Assembly: GCF_015207375.1 (NCBI RefSeq)
Contig: NZ_JADEWY010000010.1
Span: 1 to 64,000, forward strand
DNA from: Coleofasciculus sp. LEGE 07092
GTDB lineage: Bacteria; Cyanobacteriota; Cyanobacteriia; Cyanobacteriales; Coleofasciculaceae
Direction: 5' to 3'
DNA length: 64,000 bases
Position 1 is the stretch's first letter, and the number at the start of each line of letters is the position of its first letter. The position numbers and the translations under genes are program-made. Below are positions 42,901 through 52,726 of the stretch, piece after piece. The notes below the pieces were generated by a model. That model was not told the origin of the DNA and ran no database searches. It saw only the letters and a program-made list of their open reading frames with translations.

Positions 42901-43716
42901 ATCGGGAACAATTCGCTTCGTAAATTCTGTACTTTGTTGCAACCTTGATGATGAAGTAGGGGGCGATTGGGCGGCAACCTGAGCGAGTTCTTCAATCGCC
43001 TGAAAATGTTGCTGATACCAAAACTGTAGGTTAGCAACTAGAGAGGTTGATGTGGCTTGCAGTTCAGTCCGAATCTGAGATTCAATCGTTTGCAGTGCCT
43101 GCTGTCCATTGAAAATGGTTAGGGCTAATGTTGGAAAAAAAACAAACGCTACTAATAGATTAAATAAGGTTTGCTGAAGGGAAACAGGACGGTGCAATCG
43201 TCGGCTTCCTAACCGTCTGTTGATGGGAATATAACTGACAATTAGTGTGGATATTAAGGCATTAAAGATACCATTAACCGACTGTTTGAAAACAATTAAC
43301 CAGGTAGCAATAGGGGGGACTTGTAAAATTACACCATAAAAAAAGCCAACTAGCGGTATACCAATGACTAGCCAATAAATCCCGTCAAGCAGTACCATGT
43401 TTTGAGAGTGACGACGCAATCGCCACCCCACAAACAAGGCTTCGCAGGTCAGGATAATAATAGTGTAAGGATGCCCCCAAAGGAGGTAAGTATAGCTGCT
43501 AGCAATGACAGCGCCTATAATCCCCCAGACGACTCCATAAAAGTACACCACTATCAAAATAGCAATGCTGCCAAACAGAAAATCCACCCCAAAAAAGAGG
43601 GGCAAATTGAAATAGTTACCCAAGTATCCTGCTATTATCAACAAGACGAGTGCAGCGTTAAATTTCCTGAATGGTTTTTTCAGGAAAGTTGTTAGTAACT
43701 GATTATTTAAATTCAT
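39970..43716 (-). CDS. Membrane hybrid histidine kinase with two receivers and HPt
   Basis: The 1248-residue protein has an N-terminal multi-helix region (about residues 20-170, five to six helices). A periplasmic Cache-like sensor (about 200-460) lies between two membrane helices. HAMP and coiled coil (490-570) follow. HisKA has phospho-acceptor His588 ([10 protein letters not shown]). HATPase_c has [10 protein letters not shown] (about 701), DTGIGI and GTGLGL. Receiver 1 has Asp901 (ILDREM) and receiver 2 has Asp1044 ([11 protein letters not shown]). An HPt domain with His1182 (AHSLKSSS) is at the end. All phosphorelay residues are intact. It is likely a multistep phosphorelay sensor. Its ligand is unknown, and the output is not fused. 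The stop codons overlap with folB. Confidence 0.95.
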   Translation of the reverse strand: MNLNNQLLTTFLKKPFRKFNAALVLLIIAGYLGNYFNLPLFFGVDFLFGSIAILIVVYFYGVVWGIIGAVIASSYTYLLWGHPYTIIILTCEALFVGWRLRRHSQNMVLLDGIYWLVIGIPLVGFFYGVILQVPPIATWLIVFKQSVNGIFNALISTLIVSYIPINRRLGSRRLHRPVSLQQTLFNLLVAFVFFPTLALTIFNGQQALQTIESQIRTELQATSTSLVANLQFWYQQHFQAIEELAQVAAQSPPTSSSRLQQSTEFTKRIVPDFSKVYITDSNGTLVASEPLTNEQGESAIGLSIPEKSFLKQAATSLQPLITEVHVDQASLVPHVGLIIPAIAQNSFRGIAYGSIDLNYIAEFLNQSSLKEQGVKTTILDSQNRVIASTQPELTVMEPFNPRQGGEIRSLDAGIFQWLPVAPGTPIMVRWKRSFYMLEIPIDNRLSWTLLIQIPTAPYINDLEILYLKSLATLLAIAVLASLIAILLSRRLVAPLSKLAQVTTNLPQKILDRMAPVDFPHSQVREFQSLTSNFQSMAVALNQKFQEIQRANATLEERVEERTGALLAITEEAERANRTKSEFLATMSHEIRTPMNAVIGMTSLLLDTRLTSQQREFIEIIRNSGDTLLTIINDILDFSKMESGKLNLEKHPFSLRTCIEESLDLLAPKASEKGIELAYLMNPQTPETVVGDITRVRQILVNLLSNAVKFTGVGEVVVSVSVQRIVETHQQPYEYPPMGASVKRQEWKDNPNSPVCLLFSVRDTGIGIPPNRMDSLFKPFTQVDASTTRQYGGTGLGLVISQRLTQMMGGRMWVESQVGIGSTFYFTALFTAMPHSSLVDSPVSHPLLAHKHLLIVDDNLTHQRVLTLQAQSLGMRVRAAKSGAEALAWLQQGQPFDLAILDREMSGINGLTLAEQIRRQPKGQNLPLVMLTAIGQGELSQPNATAKVTAYLSKPIKQSQLYNTLMAIFDKEVIPDTVFQNSSVSDSGFAEQLPLKILLAEDNVVNQKVAVNLLKRLGYRVDIAANGLEVLAALHRQSYDVVLMDVQMPEMDGLTATRQVCTQWCASERPRIIAMTANAMQGDREECLEAGMDDYISKPIRIEVLKSALSQCKSPLVSKGEGALNTVHHSIDLQELKDRVGDGSDEFVIEIIDSYLAETPELLRSLQTAIEQDDARLLQRTAHSLKSSSALLQAHTLAQLSWELEAMGKASSMGDAVVIVSQVVEEYQRVEVALQLERQSLLQFGEKQR

Positions 43717-43807
43717 GCGTCGGAAAAAATGCCAGTCTACCAGAACGTTATTGCCATTTGAACTGATGAGGCACCCGTATTTGTCTTAACCCTAACATTT
43801 ACCTGCC

Positions 43808-44215
43808 TCAATCGGTGTCACTTACAGATACCACAGCAATACAATCAATTTCTACCAAAACGTTTTTGGGCAGGCGAGACACTTCCACACAGGCACGAGC
43901 TGGGGCAGAGGCTTCGTCAAAGTAGCGGGCATAAACCTGGTTCATGGCGGCGAAGTCATCCATGTTTGCCAGAAATACTGTGGTTTTGACGATCGCCTCA
44001 GTTGTCGCCCCTGCCGCTGCTAGCACGGCTTCGAGATTTGCCATAACCTGTTCGGTTTGCTTGACAATATCATCGGCACCCACAATCTCACCCGTATGAG
44101 GATCGAGGGGAATTTGACCGGCAACAAAAATCAGTTCACCCTGGGCAGCGATCGCTTGATTGTAAGGTCCCACGGGTGCAGGTGCGTTTTCTGTGCGGAT
44201 AACTTTTCGGATCAT
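43808..44215 (-). CDS. RidA family reactive-intermediate deaminase
   Basis: The 135-residue protein matches the RidA/YjgF/YER057c family: [34 protein letters not shown], the substrate-binding Arg in [20 protein letters not shown], and [12 protein letters not shown]. RidA hydrolyses 2-aminoacrylate and other enamine or imine intermediates produced by PLP enzymes. The residue set (Arg, Cys and Glu of the active site) looks intact. It stands alone, with no operon partner on the same strand within 90 nt. Confidence 0.93.
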   Translation of the reverse strand: MIRKVIRTENAPAPVGPYNQAIAAQGELIFVAGQIPLDPHTGEIVGADDIVKQTEQVMANLEAVLAAAGATTEAIVKTTVFLANMDDFAAMNQVYARYFDEASAPARACVEVSRLPKNVLVEIDCIAVVSVSDTD

Positions 44216-44550
44216 GTCTTTTTTCCGTAAGGATGTTCGTGGTTATTGCAAATAGAGACGAAAAAATTATTGCTAGTAATTAGCAACAATTCTCGCTTTC
44301 CAGTAAAGTAGTGTCTGATTACCCCGTTGATCTACCGATTCTTATGGCTCGAAAGCTTCCTCAACGCTTTCTACTGCAAGTCTTAGGTTCCTGGATTTTT
44401 GGCTGATGTTCATCTCAAGTCAAGCTGAGAGAATGAATCCCCTGTCGGCGGCGGTAAATGACCATTGACTCATACATTAATTATCTTACAGGGAGTCAGT
44501 TTTTCCCTGCTGTTCACTAACCTTCAAACTCAAACAACAAAATTCAAGAC
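44216..44550. other. Spacer upstream of the iron-type permease
   Basis: No gene is seen. A hairpin at 44489-44509 lies about 40 nt before the permease ATG and could be a leader structure. No obvious Fur-type palindrome was recognised. Confidence 0.35.
44489..44509 (+). promoter_or_regulatory. Leader hairpin before the permease gene
   Basis: CAGGGA (44489-44494) pairs with TCCCTG (44504-44509) across a loop. It lies 41 nt upstream of the ATG at 44551. A role in regulation is speculation. Confidence 0.3.
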
Positions 44551-46245
44551 GTGATGGAAAAACCAACTCGATCTGCCCTGACTGCCCCAAAAGCACTGAC
44601 ATTTAAACGCATCCGTCTGAGTGCCTGGACTGCCGCCGTTATGGTAATCGCTGTTTTGGTGTCAACGCCGGTACTGTTTGTCTTGAGCAATATCTTCGCA
44701 GACGCGGGTGAGATTTGGCGGCATCTGGCTGAGACGGTTTTGTGGCGCTACATTGCCAACTCCTTCTGGTTAATGCTGGGCGTCGGGTTTGGAGTAGCGG
44801 TAATTGGTGTGGGAACAGCATGGCTAGTAACGATGTGCCGTTTTCCCGGTTCTCGGCTATTTGAATGGGCGCTATTACTGCCCTTAGCGGCACCTGCCTA
44901 CGTGCTGGCTTACACCTATACAGACTTCTTAGATTTTTCTGGCCCCGTCCAAACGACGCTGCGGAACCTGTTTGGCTGGAGCTATGGAGACTATTGGTTT
45001 CCTAATATTCGGTCATTGTGGGGCGCGATCGCTATGCTCACCCTGGTATTGTATCCCTACGTTTACCTACTCGTGCGCGTCGCCTTTCTCGAACAATCCG
45101 TCTGCACCCTAGAAGCCAGCCGCAGTCTTGGCTGTAGTCCGTGGCGCAGTTTTTTTGCCGTTGCATTGCCCTTAGCCCGCCCTGCAATAGCGGCAGGGAT
45201 GGCACTAGCACTGATGGAAACCCTCAATGATTTCGGTACAGTCAAGTATTTTGGCGTTGATACCTTTACCACAGGCATCTATCGCACTTGGTTTGGTTTA
45301 GGGAATCGCGTCGCCGCCGCTCAACTGGCTGCTTTTTTATTGTTATTCATTCTTTGGTTAATCTTACTAGAGCGTTGGTCCCGTCGTCGTGCCCAATACT
45401 ACCAAAGCACAAACCGCTATGGTTCACGTTTCAGCTATCCGTTAAAGGGAATGCGAGCGTTTGGGGCTGGGTTGGCTTGTTTGTTACCCCTGAGTTTTGG
45501 TTTTTTACTCCCCGCCGCCATCTTACTAGAGATGACCCTCAAAAATGCTACGACCATCATTGATAAAGAGTTTTGGGCTTATGCCCGTCACAGTTTTATC
45601 TTGGCAGTTATTACGGCAGGTTTGGGAGTAGCGATCGCCATTATTATGGCGTATGGGCTGCGGTTGCGCTCAAACCCACTCATGCGCTTTGCTACCCGTA
45701 TTGCCTCAATGGGCTATGCTGTACCGGGTTCAGTGATCGCGGTTGGCATCCTCATCCCTATTGGCAGGCTCGATAATGCGATCGACGCTTGGATGCGTGC
45801 CACCTTTGGCATATCGACGGGTTTACTCTTGAGTGGCACAATTACAGCATTAGTTTTTGCTTATCTCGTCCGCTTTCTTGCTGTTTCCTTTAATACAGTA
45901 GAAGCGAGTCTGAGCAAAATTAAGCCCAGTCTAGATGATGCCGCTCGTTCTCTCGGTCATAATCCGACTAGTACCTTAGTTAAAGTGCATACCCCCATGA
46001 TGTGGGGAGGGTTGCTGACGGCGGGAATGCTCCTGTTTGTCGATGTTATGAAGGAACTCTCAGCGACGCTGATTATTCGCCCCTTTAACTTTGATACCCT
46101 AGCAGTGCGAGTTTACAATTTAGCATCGGATGAACGGTTGGCAGAAGCCGCAGGTCCAGCGCTCGCTATTGTGGTTGTGGGGATTGTGCCGGTGATTCTT
46201 TTGAGTTTGAGGATTAGGGAACAGGGAGTGGGGAATGGGGAGTAG
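44551..46245 (+). CDS. ABC transporter permease, iron type (FutB/FbpB-like)
   Basis: The 564-residue protein is a fused pair of binding-protein-dependent transport domains. Each half has about six helices and an EAA-type loop: TLEASRSLGCSPWRSFFAVA in the first half and SLDDAARSLGHNPTSTLVKV in the second. This two-module arrangement and the sequence ALMETLNDFGTVKYFGVDTF are characteristic of ferric-iron permeases (FutB, SfuB, FbpB). It would form the channel for Fe(III) import. The binding protein and ATPase are not in the window. The C-terminal REQGVGNGE is encoded by a tandem heptamer repeat. Confidence 0.88.
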   Translation: MMEKPTRSALTAPKALTFKRIRLSAWTAAVMVIAVLVSTPVLFVLSNIFADAGEIWRHLAETVLWRYIANSFWLMLGVGFGVAVIGVGTAWLVTMCRFPGSRLFEWALLLPLAAPAYVLAYTYTDFLDFSGPVQTTLRNLFGWSYGDYWFPNIRSLWGAIAMLTLVLYPYVYLLVRVAFLEQSVCTLEASRSLGCSPWRSFFAVALPLARPAIAAGMALALMETLNDFGTVKYFGVDTFTTGIYRTWFGLGNRVAAAQLAAFLLLFILWLILLERWSRRRAQYYQSTNRYGSRFSYPLKGMRAFGAGLACLLPLSFGFLLPAAILLEMTLKNATTIIDKEFWAYARHSFILAVITAGLGVAIAIIMAYGLRLRSNPLMRFATRIASMGYAVPGSVIAVGILIPIGRLDNAIDAWMRATFGISTGLLLSGTITALVFAYLVRFLAVSFNTVEASLSKIKPSLDDAARSLGHNPTSTLVKVHTPMMWGGLLTAGMLLFVDVMKELSATLIIRPFNFDTLAVRVYNLASDERLAEAAGPALAIVVVGIVPVILLSLRIREQGVGNGE

Positions 46246-46257
46246 GGAGTGGGGAAA
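46216..46257. repeat. GGGAGTA-type heptamer repeat overlapping a stop codon
   Basis: Six 7-bp units, AGGGAAC, AGGGAGT, GGGGAAT, GGGGAGT, AGGGAGT and GGGGAAA, run from 46216 to 46257. The stop codon of the permease (46243-46245) lies inside, so the repeat wrote the last residues of the protein. Related to the array at 58883. Confidence 0.7.
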
Positions 46258-46471
46258 GAAGCCGACAGAGAGGGTGTCCTAACTTCTCACGAGAAATTTT
46301 TGATGGCAACCCCGTAGGGCAGGCAACATGAGCTGTCTCTGGAAGGGTCAGGTTTATTGATAAAAAAAGCCCCCTTATTGGGGTTGTGAATTAATTTTAG
46401 CGTTCTCTGTAGTGTTCGCTACAATTAAAACTGGAATTATTCCTTTAAAACGCTCCTATTCGATTTTAACG

Positions 46472-46669
46472 ATGTCAACAATGCAATTCAATGTTCCGAG
46501 TATTGTCTGTGAAGGCTGTGCTAAGACCATTACCGAAGAGATTCTCACCCATGAGCCAGAAGCAAAGGTGGATGTTGACCTAAAAGGCAAGACAGTCAGC
46601 GTTGAAAGTCAGGCTTCTGAAGAATCTATCCGACAGATGATCGTTGCTGTGGGTCATACGGTGGCATAA
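46472..46669 (+). CDS. HMA-domain metal-binding protein (copper-chaperone type)
   Basis: The 65-residue form starts at ATG 46472 and reads STMQFNVPSIVCEGCAKTIT, then EEILTHEPEAKVDVDLKGKT and a final VGHTVA. The CEGC motif is the metal-binding loop of a heavy-metal-associated domain, with the usual beta-alpha-beta-beta-alpha-beta length. It probably shuttles copper or another soft metal to a P-type ATPase. A longer frame from 46412 adds 20 residues that do not resemble the family. No ATPase gene is nearby. Confidence 0.88.
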   Translation: MSTMQFNVPSIVCEGCAKTITEEILTHEPEAKVDVDLKGKTVSVESQASEESIRQMIVAVGHTVA

Positions 46670-46950
46670 CAAATAGGAATCAGGATTGAGTAGTCGCCTC
46701 AATCCTATCCTTTCATACCAAACAGTCAGGGTTGCCAGTTTTATTCAAAAACAAGTTGCTGACAAAGCCAATCGGCATAGTGGCTTGTCACCCAAAATTT
46801 CAGTGTTCGCGGCTTTTCCCAGTCAATTGTTGAAGCTCAAGATATCTCACACACACCTTCCTGTGAGATTAGACGCAAACGGCTAGCGGTTTTTCTGAGG
46901 GACTAAGCCACCGACGCTTTCCCAAAATTGCAGGATTTTTTATTAAACTA

Positions 46951-49461
46951 ATGAACAAGATTCTGTTACGAGTAGGAACAGCCCTGATTGTTTTGATGAC
47001 AGCAGGTATAGCCAGTAGTGATGCTCAAACCCGTCTCGATCGCGGGAATGTCAATCGCCGTACTCTGTCCCTTGAAACTCTCACGGCACAAGCAAGTCCC
47101 TTAGACCAGTTGTGGCAACAAGCCAGCGAGAGGCGCGGACAGGGGCAGTATGAGGAGGCGATCGCGATTCTCGACCAAATTCTTCAACTTGAACCCAATT
47201 CTTTCTTAGCCTGGTACTGGCGGGGTAATAGCTTCAGTAGCTTGGGACAGTACGAAGAAGCAATTGCCTCCTACACAGAAGCAGTTCAAGTTAAACCCGA
47301 TTATCTGGTAGCCTGGTTTGAGCAAGGCAATGCCTTTGAGCAACTGCAACAGTACGAGGAGGCAATCGCTGCTTGGCAGCAGGTGCTATCTCTGCAATCG
47401 ACATCTGAGTACGAACAACAACTCATCCGCACAACGTTACCCGTGCGAATTGCTAGTGTGTTGCTGTATGATTTGCAACGGTATGAAGAAGCGATCGCCC
47501 TTTACAACCCAATCCTTTTAGTAGAGTCTGACACCGCCACCCATTGGATAGACCGAGGCACCGCCTTCTATCAACTTGAGCAGTATCAAAGTGCGATCGC
47601 AGATTATGACCGAGCCATTGAACTCGACGAAACAAATGCCCTGGCTTGGAAACGGCGGGGGTTTACTCTGTATCGTTTGGAACGCTACGACGAAGCAATA
47701 GTATCCTTTGAAACTGCCGAACAATTAGAGCCGGACGATCTCGAAGTTGCCGGATTACTTGAAATTCTCAAAACTGTTCAAGACTCTAGAGCTGAGTTAC
47801 GCATCTTACAACAACGATTTGCCAACCTCAACCAATTACTGAGTGATGCTGAAGAACGACTGATGAACATTCGTGCTGAAACTCAGGCAGCCACAGAACA
47901 ACTGCAAACGACACAAGAGGAATTACGTCAATCTCAACAGCGTTTAGCGGCAATTCAAAAAGAAATCGCCGCCGCCGAGAAACGCCTAGACACTCTGCAA
48001 GCTGAAGCCAGCCAATCTCAACAGCAGTTAACGGTTGCTCAGGAGGAACGGCAAATAGTAGAGACTCAACTCGAAACCTTGCAAGCCGAACGTCAACGTT
48101 TAGAACAAACAGTGGCAGAAGGACTGCGAGTGCCAGAACTCCCTTCCATGGGAGCAGGTGTAGAAGCCTTTCAAGAGGAATTACAAACCTTGCAACAAGT
48201 GGGGCAACGGGAGATCGGTTTAACCAATGACTTTGAAGAGTATCTGGGGTTTAGCAACATCCCCATTAAACCCCTTTCCGTCATCCTTTCTGACTTGCGG
48301 CAGATCCAACAATCTACAGGTGCAGAACCTGCCATCGTCTATTCGTTTTTTGGCTCAAACACGTCGGCTTCCGGTTCTAAATCGGCAAACAAGCAGGCGC
48401 AATCCCAGAACCCAGCAGAAACAGAGGATGACCCGCTAGAATTAGTGGTGATTACGGCTGACGGTAGAACCCTTCGGAAGGAAATAGAGGGCGCAACGCG
48501 AGAGCAAATTCGCGAGATGACCCAAGAATTCTTCCGCAATGTGACTAATGTCAGAAATCCGGAGGGGTATTTAGAACCCGCCCAAAAGCTCTACGAGTGG
48601 TTGGTTGCTCCCCTAGAGGAAACATTCCAAGGTCAAAAAATCGATAATCTTACCTTCTTGATGGATAAGAGTTTGCGTTCCGTGCCAATTGCCGCACTCC
48701 ACGATGGCACTGGGTTTCTGGCAGAACGCTATAGCCTGGGGATTATGCCCAGTCTCGCCCTAACAGATACAACTCCTGGCAACTTGCGAAACGCGCAGGT
48801 GTTGGCAATGGGGGCAGACAACTTTCCTGATCAACGCCCTTTACCCGCCGTTCCGGTAGAGTTGGAAGCGATCGCTGCTCGGCTTTGGTCAGGGGAATCC
48901 TATCTTAATGAAAAGTTTACCCTAGAAAATCTCAAGCAAGCCCGCAATCGAGAGCCGTTCGGCTTAGTTCATCTTGCCACCCATGCAGAATTTCAACCCG
49001 GTAAAGTCAGTAATTCCTATATCGAGTTGTGGGGAGGGCAGAAGCTGCGACTCGATCAACTGCGTCAAATGGAGTTGGATAAACCCCCGGTGGAGTTGTT
49101 GGTATTGAGCGCTTGTCGTACAGCCCTAGGGAATGAAGAGGCGGAATTGGGTTTTGCAGGATTGGCAGTACAAGCCGGTGTGAAGTCGGCAATGGGCAGC
49201 TTGTGGTACGTCAGCGATGAAGGAACCCTAGCCCTGATGACAGCTTTTTATAAGAAATTGAAGGACGTTCCCATCAAAGCCGAGGCACTGCGTCAAGCAC
49301 AAGTGGCGATGATCCGGGGTGACGTGCGCATTGAGGGAGGACAGTTAGTGGTTGAGGATGAGCGTTTCCCTTTACCCCCCAAGTTAGCCCAATTGAGCGA
49401 TCGCACCTTTGCCCATCCTTACTACTGGAGTGCTTTTACGATCATTGGTAATCCTTGGTAA
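46951..49461 (+). CDS. Secreted TPR - coiled-coil - CHAT protease
   Basis: The 836-residue protein has a signal peptide (RVGTALIVLMTAGIASSDAQ). Then come TPR repeats (about residues 45-270: QYEEAIAILDQILQLEPNSF, QYEEAIASYTEAVQVKPDYL, QYQSAIADYDRAIELDETNA) and a Gln/Glu-rich coiled coil (about 275-395). A variable Ser/Gln-rich insert follows around 465. The C-terminal CHAT caspase-like protease has His678 (HLATHA) and Cys722 (LSACRTA) intact, ending HPYYWSAFTIIGNPW. TPR domains probably bind a partner and CHAT cleaves it. The exported location is inferred from the signal peptide. The CHAT domain is a close paralogue of that in the 23001 fusion protein. Confidence 0.9.
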   Translation: MNKILLRVGTALIVLMTAGIASSDAQTRLDRGNVNRRTLSLETLTAQASPLDQLWQQASERRGQGQYEEAIAILDQILQLEPNSFLAWYWRGNSFSSLGQYEEAIASYTEAVQVKPDYLVAWFEQGNAFEQLQQYEEAIAAWQQVLSLQSTSEYEQQLIRTTLPVRIASVLLYDLQRYEEAIALYNPILLVESDTATHWIDRGTAFYQLEQYQSAIADYDRAIELDETNALAWKRRGFTLYRLERYDEAIVSFETAEQLEPDDLEVAGLLEILKTVQDSRAELRILQQRFANLNQLLSDAEERLMNIRAETQAATEQLQTTQEELRQSQQRLAAIQKEIAAAEKRLDTLQAEASQSQQQLTVAQEERQIVETQLETLQAERQRLEQTVAEGLRVPELPSMGAGVEAFQEELQTLQQVGQREIGLTNDFEEYLGFSNIPIKPLSVILSDLRQIQQSTGAEPAIVYSFFGSNTSASGSKSANKQAQSQNPAETEDDPLELVVITADGRTLRKEIEGATREQIREMTQEFFRNVTNVRNPEGYLEPAQKLYEWLVAPLEETFQGQKIDNLTFLMDKSLRSVPIAALHDGTGFLAERYSLGIMPSLALTDTTPGNLRNAQVLAMGADNFPDQRPLPAVPVELEAIAARLWSGESYLNEKFTLENLKQARNREPFGLVHLATHAEFQPGKVSNSYIELWGGQKLRLDQLRQMELDKPPVELLVLSACRTALGNEEAELGFAGLAVQAGVKSAMGSLWYVSDEGTLALMTAFYKKLKDVPIKAEALRQAQVAMIRGDVRIEGGQLVVEDERFPLPPKLAQLSDRTFAHPYYWSAFTIIGNPW

Positions 49462-49471
49462 GCTGTTCTAA

Positions 49472-51400
49472 TCAAGTCAAGACACCCGATTTTACTGATG
49501 ATTTTCGCTTAAGCGATCGCACTTCTAGATAGACTAGCAAAGCATTAATATCGGCTGGGTTAACCCCACCAATACGAGAGGCTTGACCAATCGTTAAAGG
49601 TCTTACTTTCGATAGTTTTTCACGGGATTCTTTGGACAGGGTATCAATCGCATCGTAATCCAAATCGGGTGGGAGTTGTCGATGCGTTTGGCGAGAAACT
49701 TGGTCGATTTGGTTTTGCTGGCGCTGGAGATATCCAGCATATTTAATATCAATTTCTGCACCTTCCCGTTCAGCCTGATTAAGATTGGAATTACCCAATC
49801 CGTAGCGATTCAAATCGACGTAGTGGAATCCGGGACGGCGCAGCAAATCAGCTAGGGTAAGGGAACCTTTAATTTTCTGCTGGGTATCCGATGCGATCGC
49901 AATTCCCACTTCCTCATGTTCCTTCACCCGTACCGTCTGGAGTCGCTCTTTTTCCGCCGCAATATGGGCTTGTTTCTGAGTATAAAGTTCCCAGCGTCGG
50001 TCATCAATTAAGCCGATTTCCCGCCCTAAGGGAGTCAGACGCCGATCTGCATTATCTGATCGCAGCAGTAACCGATATTCCGAACGGCTAGTTAGCATCC
50101 GGTACGGTTCTCTCAAATCCTTGGTACACAGATCATCAACTAATGTACCGAGATAACTTTCCTCACGAGAGAACACAATCATCTCTTGATGCCGCACATA
50201 GCGTACTGCATTAATCCCTGCGACAATTCCTTGTGCTGCGGCTTCTTCATAACCCGTTGTCCCATTAATTTGTCCGGCGCAAAATAGCCCTTCTATTTTT
50301 TTTGTCATTAACGTGGGAAAACACTGGGTTGCGGGTAGATAATCATACTCCACCGCATAAGCTGGACGCAGCATGGTACACTTCTCTAGACCGGGTAGCG
50401 ATCGCAACAGTTGCAATTGCAAATTTTCTGGCAACCCGGTAGAGAATCCCTGGATATACAGTTCAGGAATCTCCCGTCCTTCTGGTTCAATGAAGATTTG
50501 GTGGCTGTCCTTATCGGCAAAGCGGACAATCTTATCTTCAATACTAGGACAGTAACGCGGTCCCTTGGCATCCACCCAACCACCATACACGGGGGATAAG
50601 TGCAAATTTTCCCGAATCAGTCGGTGAGTCTCAGCCGTGGTGCGGGTAATATAGCAATTCATCTGTTCCCGTTCCACCCACACCTTCGGGTCAAAGCTGA
50701 ACCAGCTTACCTCTTCATCCCCTGGCTGAGGTTCCATTTTACTATAATCGACAGACCGCTTATCCACCCGTGCCGGGGTTCCTGTCTTCAGCCGTCCCGT
50801 TTCAAACCCCAACCGATTCAGGGTTTCTGTCAAACCCACTGCCGCAAATTCCCCAGCACGTCCGGCTGACATGGACTTATTCCCTACCCAGATGCGTCCA
50901 CCTAAGAAAGTGCCAGTGGTTAATACAACGGCGGGTGCTTGGAACGCCACACCAAAATAAGTCTCAACACCAATAACTTCATTGTTGGCACCCAGCACCA
51001 AGTCCGTAACCATGCCTTCACGGATTGTCAGATTTTCCTGATTCTCAACAATCCCCTTCATCACTGCTGCATATTCCCGCTTGTCGGTTTGCGCCCGCAA
51101 TGCCCAAACCGCCGGACCCCGTGATTTGTTGAGTACCCGTTTCTGTAGATAGGTGCGATCCGCCATTTTGCCAATTTCGCCCCCTAAGGCATCTACCTCA
51201 TGGGCAAGTTGGGACTTAGCGGGTGCGCCGACGGCTGGGTTGCAGGGTTGCCACGCGATTTTGTCGAGGTTGAGAGTAAGCAGGAGGGTACGACAGCCGA
51301 GGCGTGCTGATGCTAGTGCCGCTTCACACCCGGCGTGTCCGGCACCGACAACGATGACATCGAAGGCGTCTTGGAAGTCTACTGGGGAAGTTAGGGTCAT
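49472..51400 (-). CDS. mnmG: tRNA uridine-5-carboxymethylaminomethyl modification enzyme MnmG
   Basis: The 642-residue protein starts with the FAD-binding dinucleotide fold [20 protein letters not shown], then [20 protein letters not shown] and the conserved [18 protein letters not shown]. The middle has [20 protein letters not shown] and [20 protein letters not shown]. The C-terminal helical MnmE-interacting domain is present (IDVSGY-type region, [20 protein letters not shown]). MnmG works with MnmE to modify the wobble uridine of several tRNAs. The length and motif set are normal. The gene is followed by the CHAT gene in opposite orientation with a 10-nt gap. Confidence 0.97.
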   Translation of the reverse strand: MTLTSPVDFQDAFDVIVVGAGHAGCEAALASARLGCRTLLLTLNLDKIAWQPCNPAVGAPAKSQLAHEVDALGGEIGKMADRTYLQKRVLNKSRGPAVWALRAQTDKREYAAVMKGIVENQENLTIREGMVTDLVLGANNEVIGVETYFGVAFQAPAVVLTTGTFLGGRIWVGNKSMSAGRAGEFAAVGLTETLNRLGFETGRLKTGTPARVDKRSVDYSKMEPQPGDEEVSWFSFDPKVWVEREQMNCYITRTTAETHRLIRENLHLSPVYGGWVDAKGPRYCPSIEDKIVRFADKDSHQIFIEPEGREIPELYIQGFSTGLPENLQLQLLRSLPGLEKCTMLRPAYAVEYDYLPATQCFPTLMTKKIEGLFCAGQINGTTGYEEAAAQGIVAGINAVRYVRHQEMIVFSREESYLGTLVDDLCTKDLREPYRMLTSRSEYRLLLRSDNADRRLTPLGREIGLIDDRRWELYTQKQAHIAAEKERLQTVRVKEHEEVGIAIASDTQQKIKGSLTLADLLRRPGFHYVDLNRYGLGNSNLNQAEREGAEIDIKYAGYLQRQQNQIDQVSRQTHRQLPPDLDYDAIDTLSKESREKLSKVRPLTIGQASRIGGVNPADINALLVYLEVRSLKRKSSVKSGVLT

Positions 51401-51526
51401 GGTTTAGTAGGATACAGCAGGGACTGCATCTTCTATTTTATGCTGGGTTTCAGCAAAGCCATGTTTTGAGCTTGTTCTTCGTATTTTTGTTTTAGTCCCT
51501 ACAAACTAAAAAATGGCTAAAATATC

Positions 51527-52447
51527 ATGACCAACTATATACCGCCGATTTATTTTTACTCTCCCCAATACAATCAGTTTCGTGACAATATGCCAAAGAC
51601 TACATGAACGCTGGTATACAGCATCCAGTTGGAGCAGGCAAGCATTTTTAAATCGCCGTAAGCTAGCTGTTGTCAGGAATAATGTGCAGCGTTTCCTTGT
51701 GACTTTAGTAACCATATTAATGTTAGTGTTTTTAGACACAAGCGGCAGGGGGTTCTGTGTTACCATGAACGTAGATTTGTTATTGCTAAAGCCTTATCAA
51801 TTTTTAACTCTTGTATATATCTTGATGCAGATGTGCGAATATGCGATTCAGTCCAACAAGATATGCAATGGTTACCAGGAATAACTGCCAGAAGTTGTAC
51901 TAGTATGATCAAACACATTAAACAGCGTATAAATAAAACTAACCCACCTAGACCCAGTTTAATTAGACAGTTTGAGTTTTACCAAAGGATGGCGAAAAAG
52001 TTGGGGTTGGATATAAAAACGGATCCCATCATATGGATTTATGAATTTTTATTCGTGGTGACAAGAGATTCAGGTAAAGAAATAGAGTTTCTGAAGTATT
52101 GGGGAAAACTAGCACTTTATGCTGAATTGCATGGGCATCACAAACATCCAGCTTATGCAATTGGATTGGCTGCAGCCAAAGCGGGGTTGCCAATCCGGCA
52201 TGATGTGATGAACGGGATTGACTTTTTTGACGATAGAGTAGAGAAAGTGAGAATATCAAAAGGTCAGTCAGATTCTAATGCAAAACAGATGTACTTTGAA
52301 GCTCAGAAAGCACTTGAGAATCCTCAAGGTTCAATTTCAAAAAAAGCAATGAATAAAGTAGTCAAATATATGGAGTATGGCTATCATTCTACAAGATTAA
52401 AAGTTACTACACTTATAGAAGATTTTGATTTTTATTATCGCTCTTGA
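51527..52447 (+). pseudogene. Glycosyltransferase-like gene, frameshifted, 3' part open
   Basis: Starting at ATG 51527 the text reads MTNYIPPIYFYSPQYNQFRD and hits a TGA at 51605. After a degraded stretch, another frame is open from about 51677: AFPCDFSNHINVSVFRHKRQ, then YHERRFVIAKALSIFNSCIY followed by LDADVRICDSVQQDMQWLPG, which has the DAD metal-site motif of GT-A enzymes. It continues through LIRQFEFYQRMAKKLGLDIK to the stop at 52447. The C-terminal part is intact and was apparently part of a cyanobacterial surface-glycan transferase. Two or more frameshifts or deletions separate the parts. Only the 3' 600 nt gives a full open frame, so any protein made would be truncated. Confidence 0.6.
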
Positions 52448-52530
52448 TTAATGAACCAAATCTCTAGATTTCTGATTACAGTTGCTTTGGTTAGCTAAGT
52501 TAAGCACTGAATTTTATTAATGTCAAAGAA

Positions 52531-52590
52531 ATGAGTTGCTTGGGTTTACGTCGCAGTGGTAATCATGCCATATCAAATAGGCTCTCCTAG
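52531..52590 (+). pseudogene. Sulfotransferase N-terminal remnant
   Basis: Nineteen codons read SCLGLRRSGNHAISNRLS before a TAG. LGLRRSGNHAI is the phosphosulfate-loop-like motif of a cyanobacterial sulfotransferase family (normally followed by I/V-x-W-L). Nothing else of the gene is recognisable nearby. It adds to the glycan-related remnants of this stretch. Confidence 0.5.
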
Positions 52591-52726
52591 ACTGGTTATA
52601 GTAATATTAGTAGTTTAAATGAGCTTAAACCCTTAAATAGCGCCGGATTCAACCGAATGAAAATCACGTTTCTCGACGAATTGCCAAGGTCAAAGGGGAG
52701 ATGTCAGCGGCAGCAGTGGAGTAACA

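Noticed and set aside
46686..46886. 66-residue frame between the HMA protein and the TPR-CHAT gene
   Set aside because: No family similarity, no ribosome site and an atypical composition.
46951..49461. TPR-CHAT gene as part of a type III-E CRISPR (Craspase) system
   Set aside because: It has a signal peptide, and no Cas7-11, repeat array or other cas gene is in the window.
51506..51884. Frames 51506-51766 (minus) and 51582-51884 (plus)
   Set aside because: They overlap the decayed glycosyltransferase region and read the wrong frame relative to its recognisable residues.
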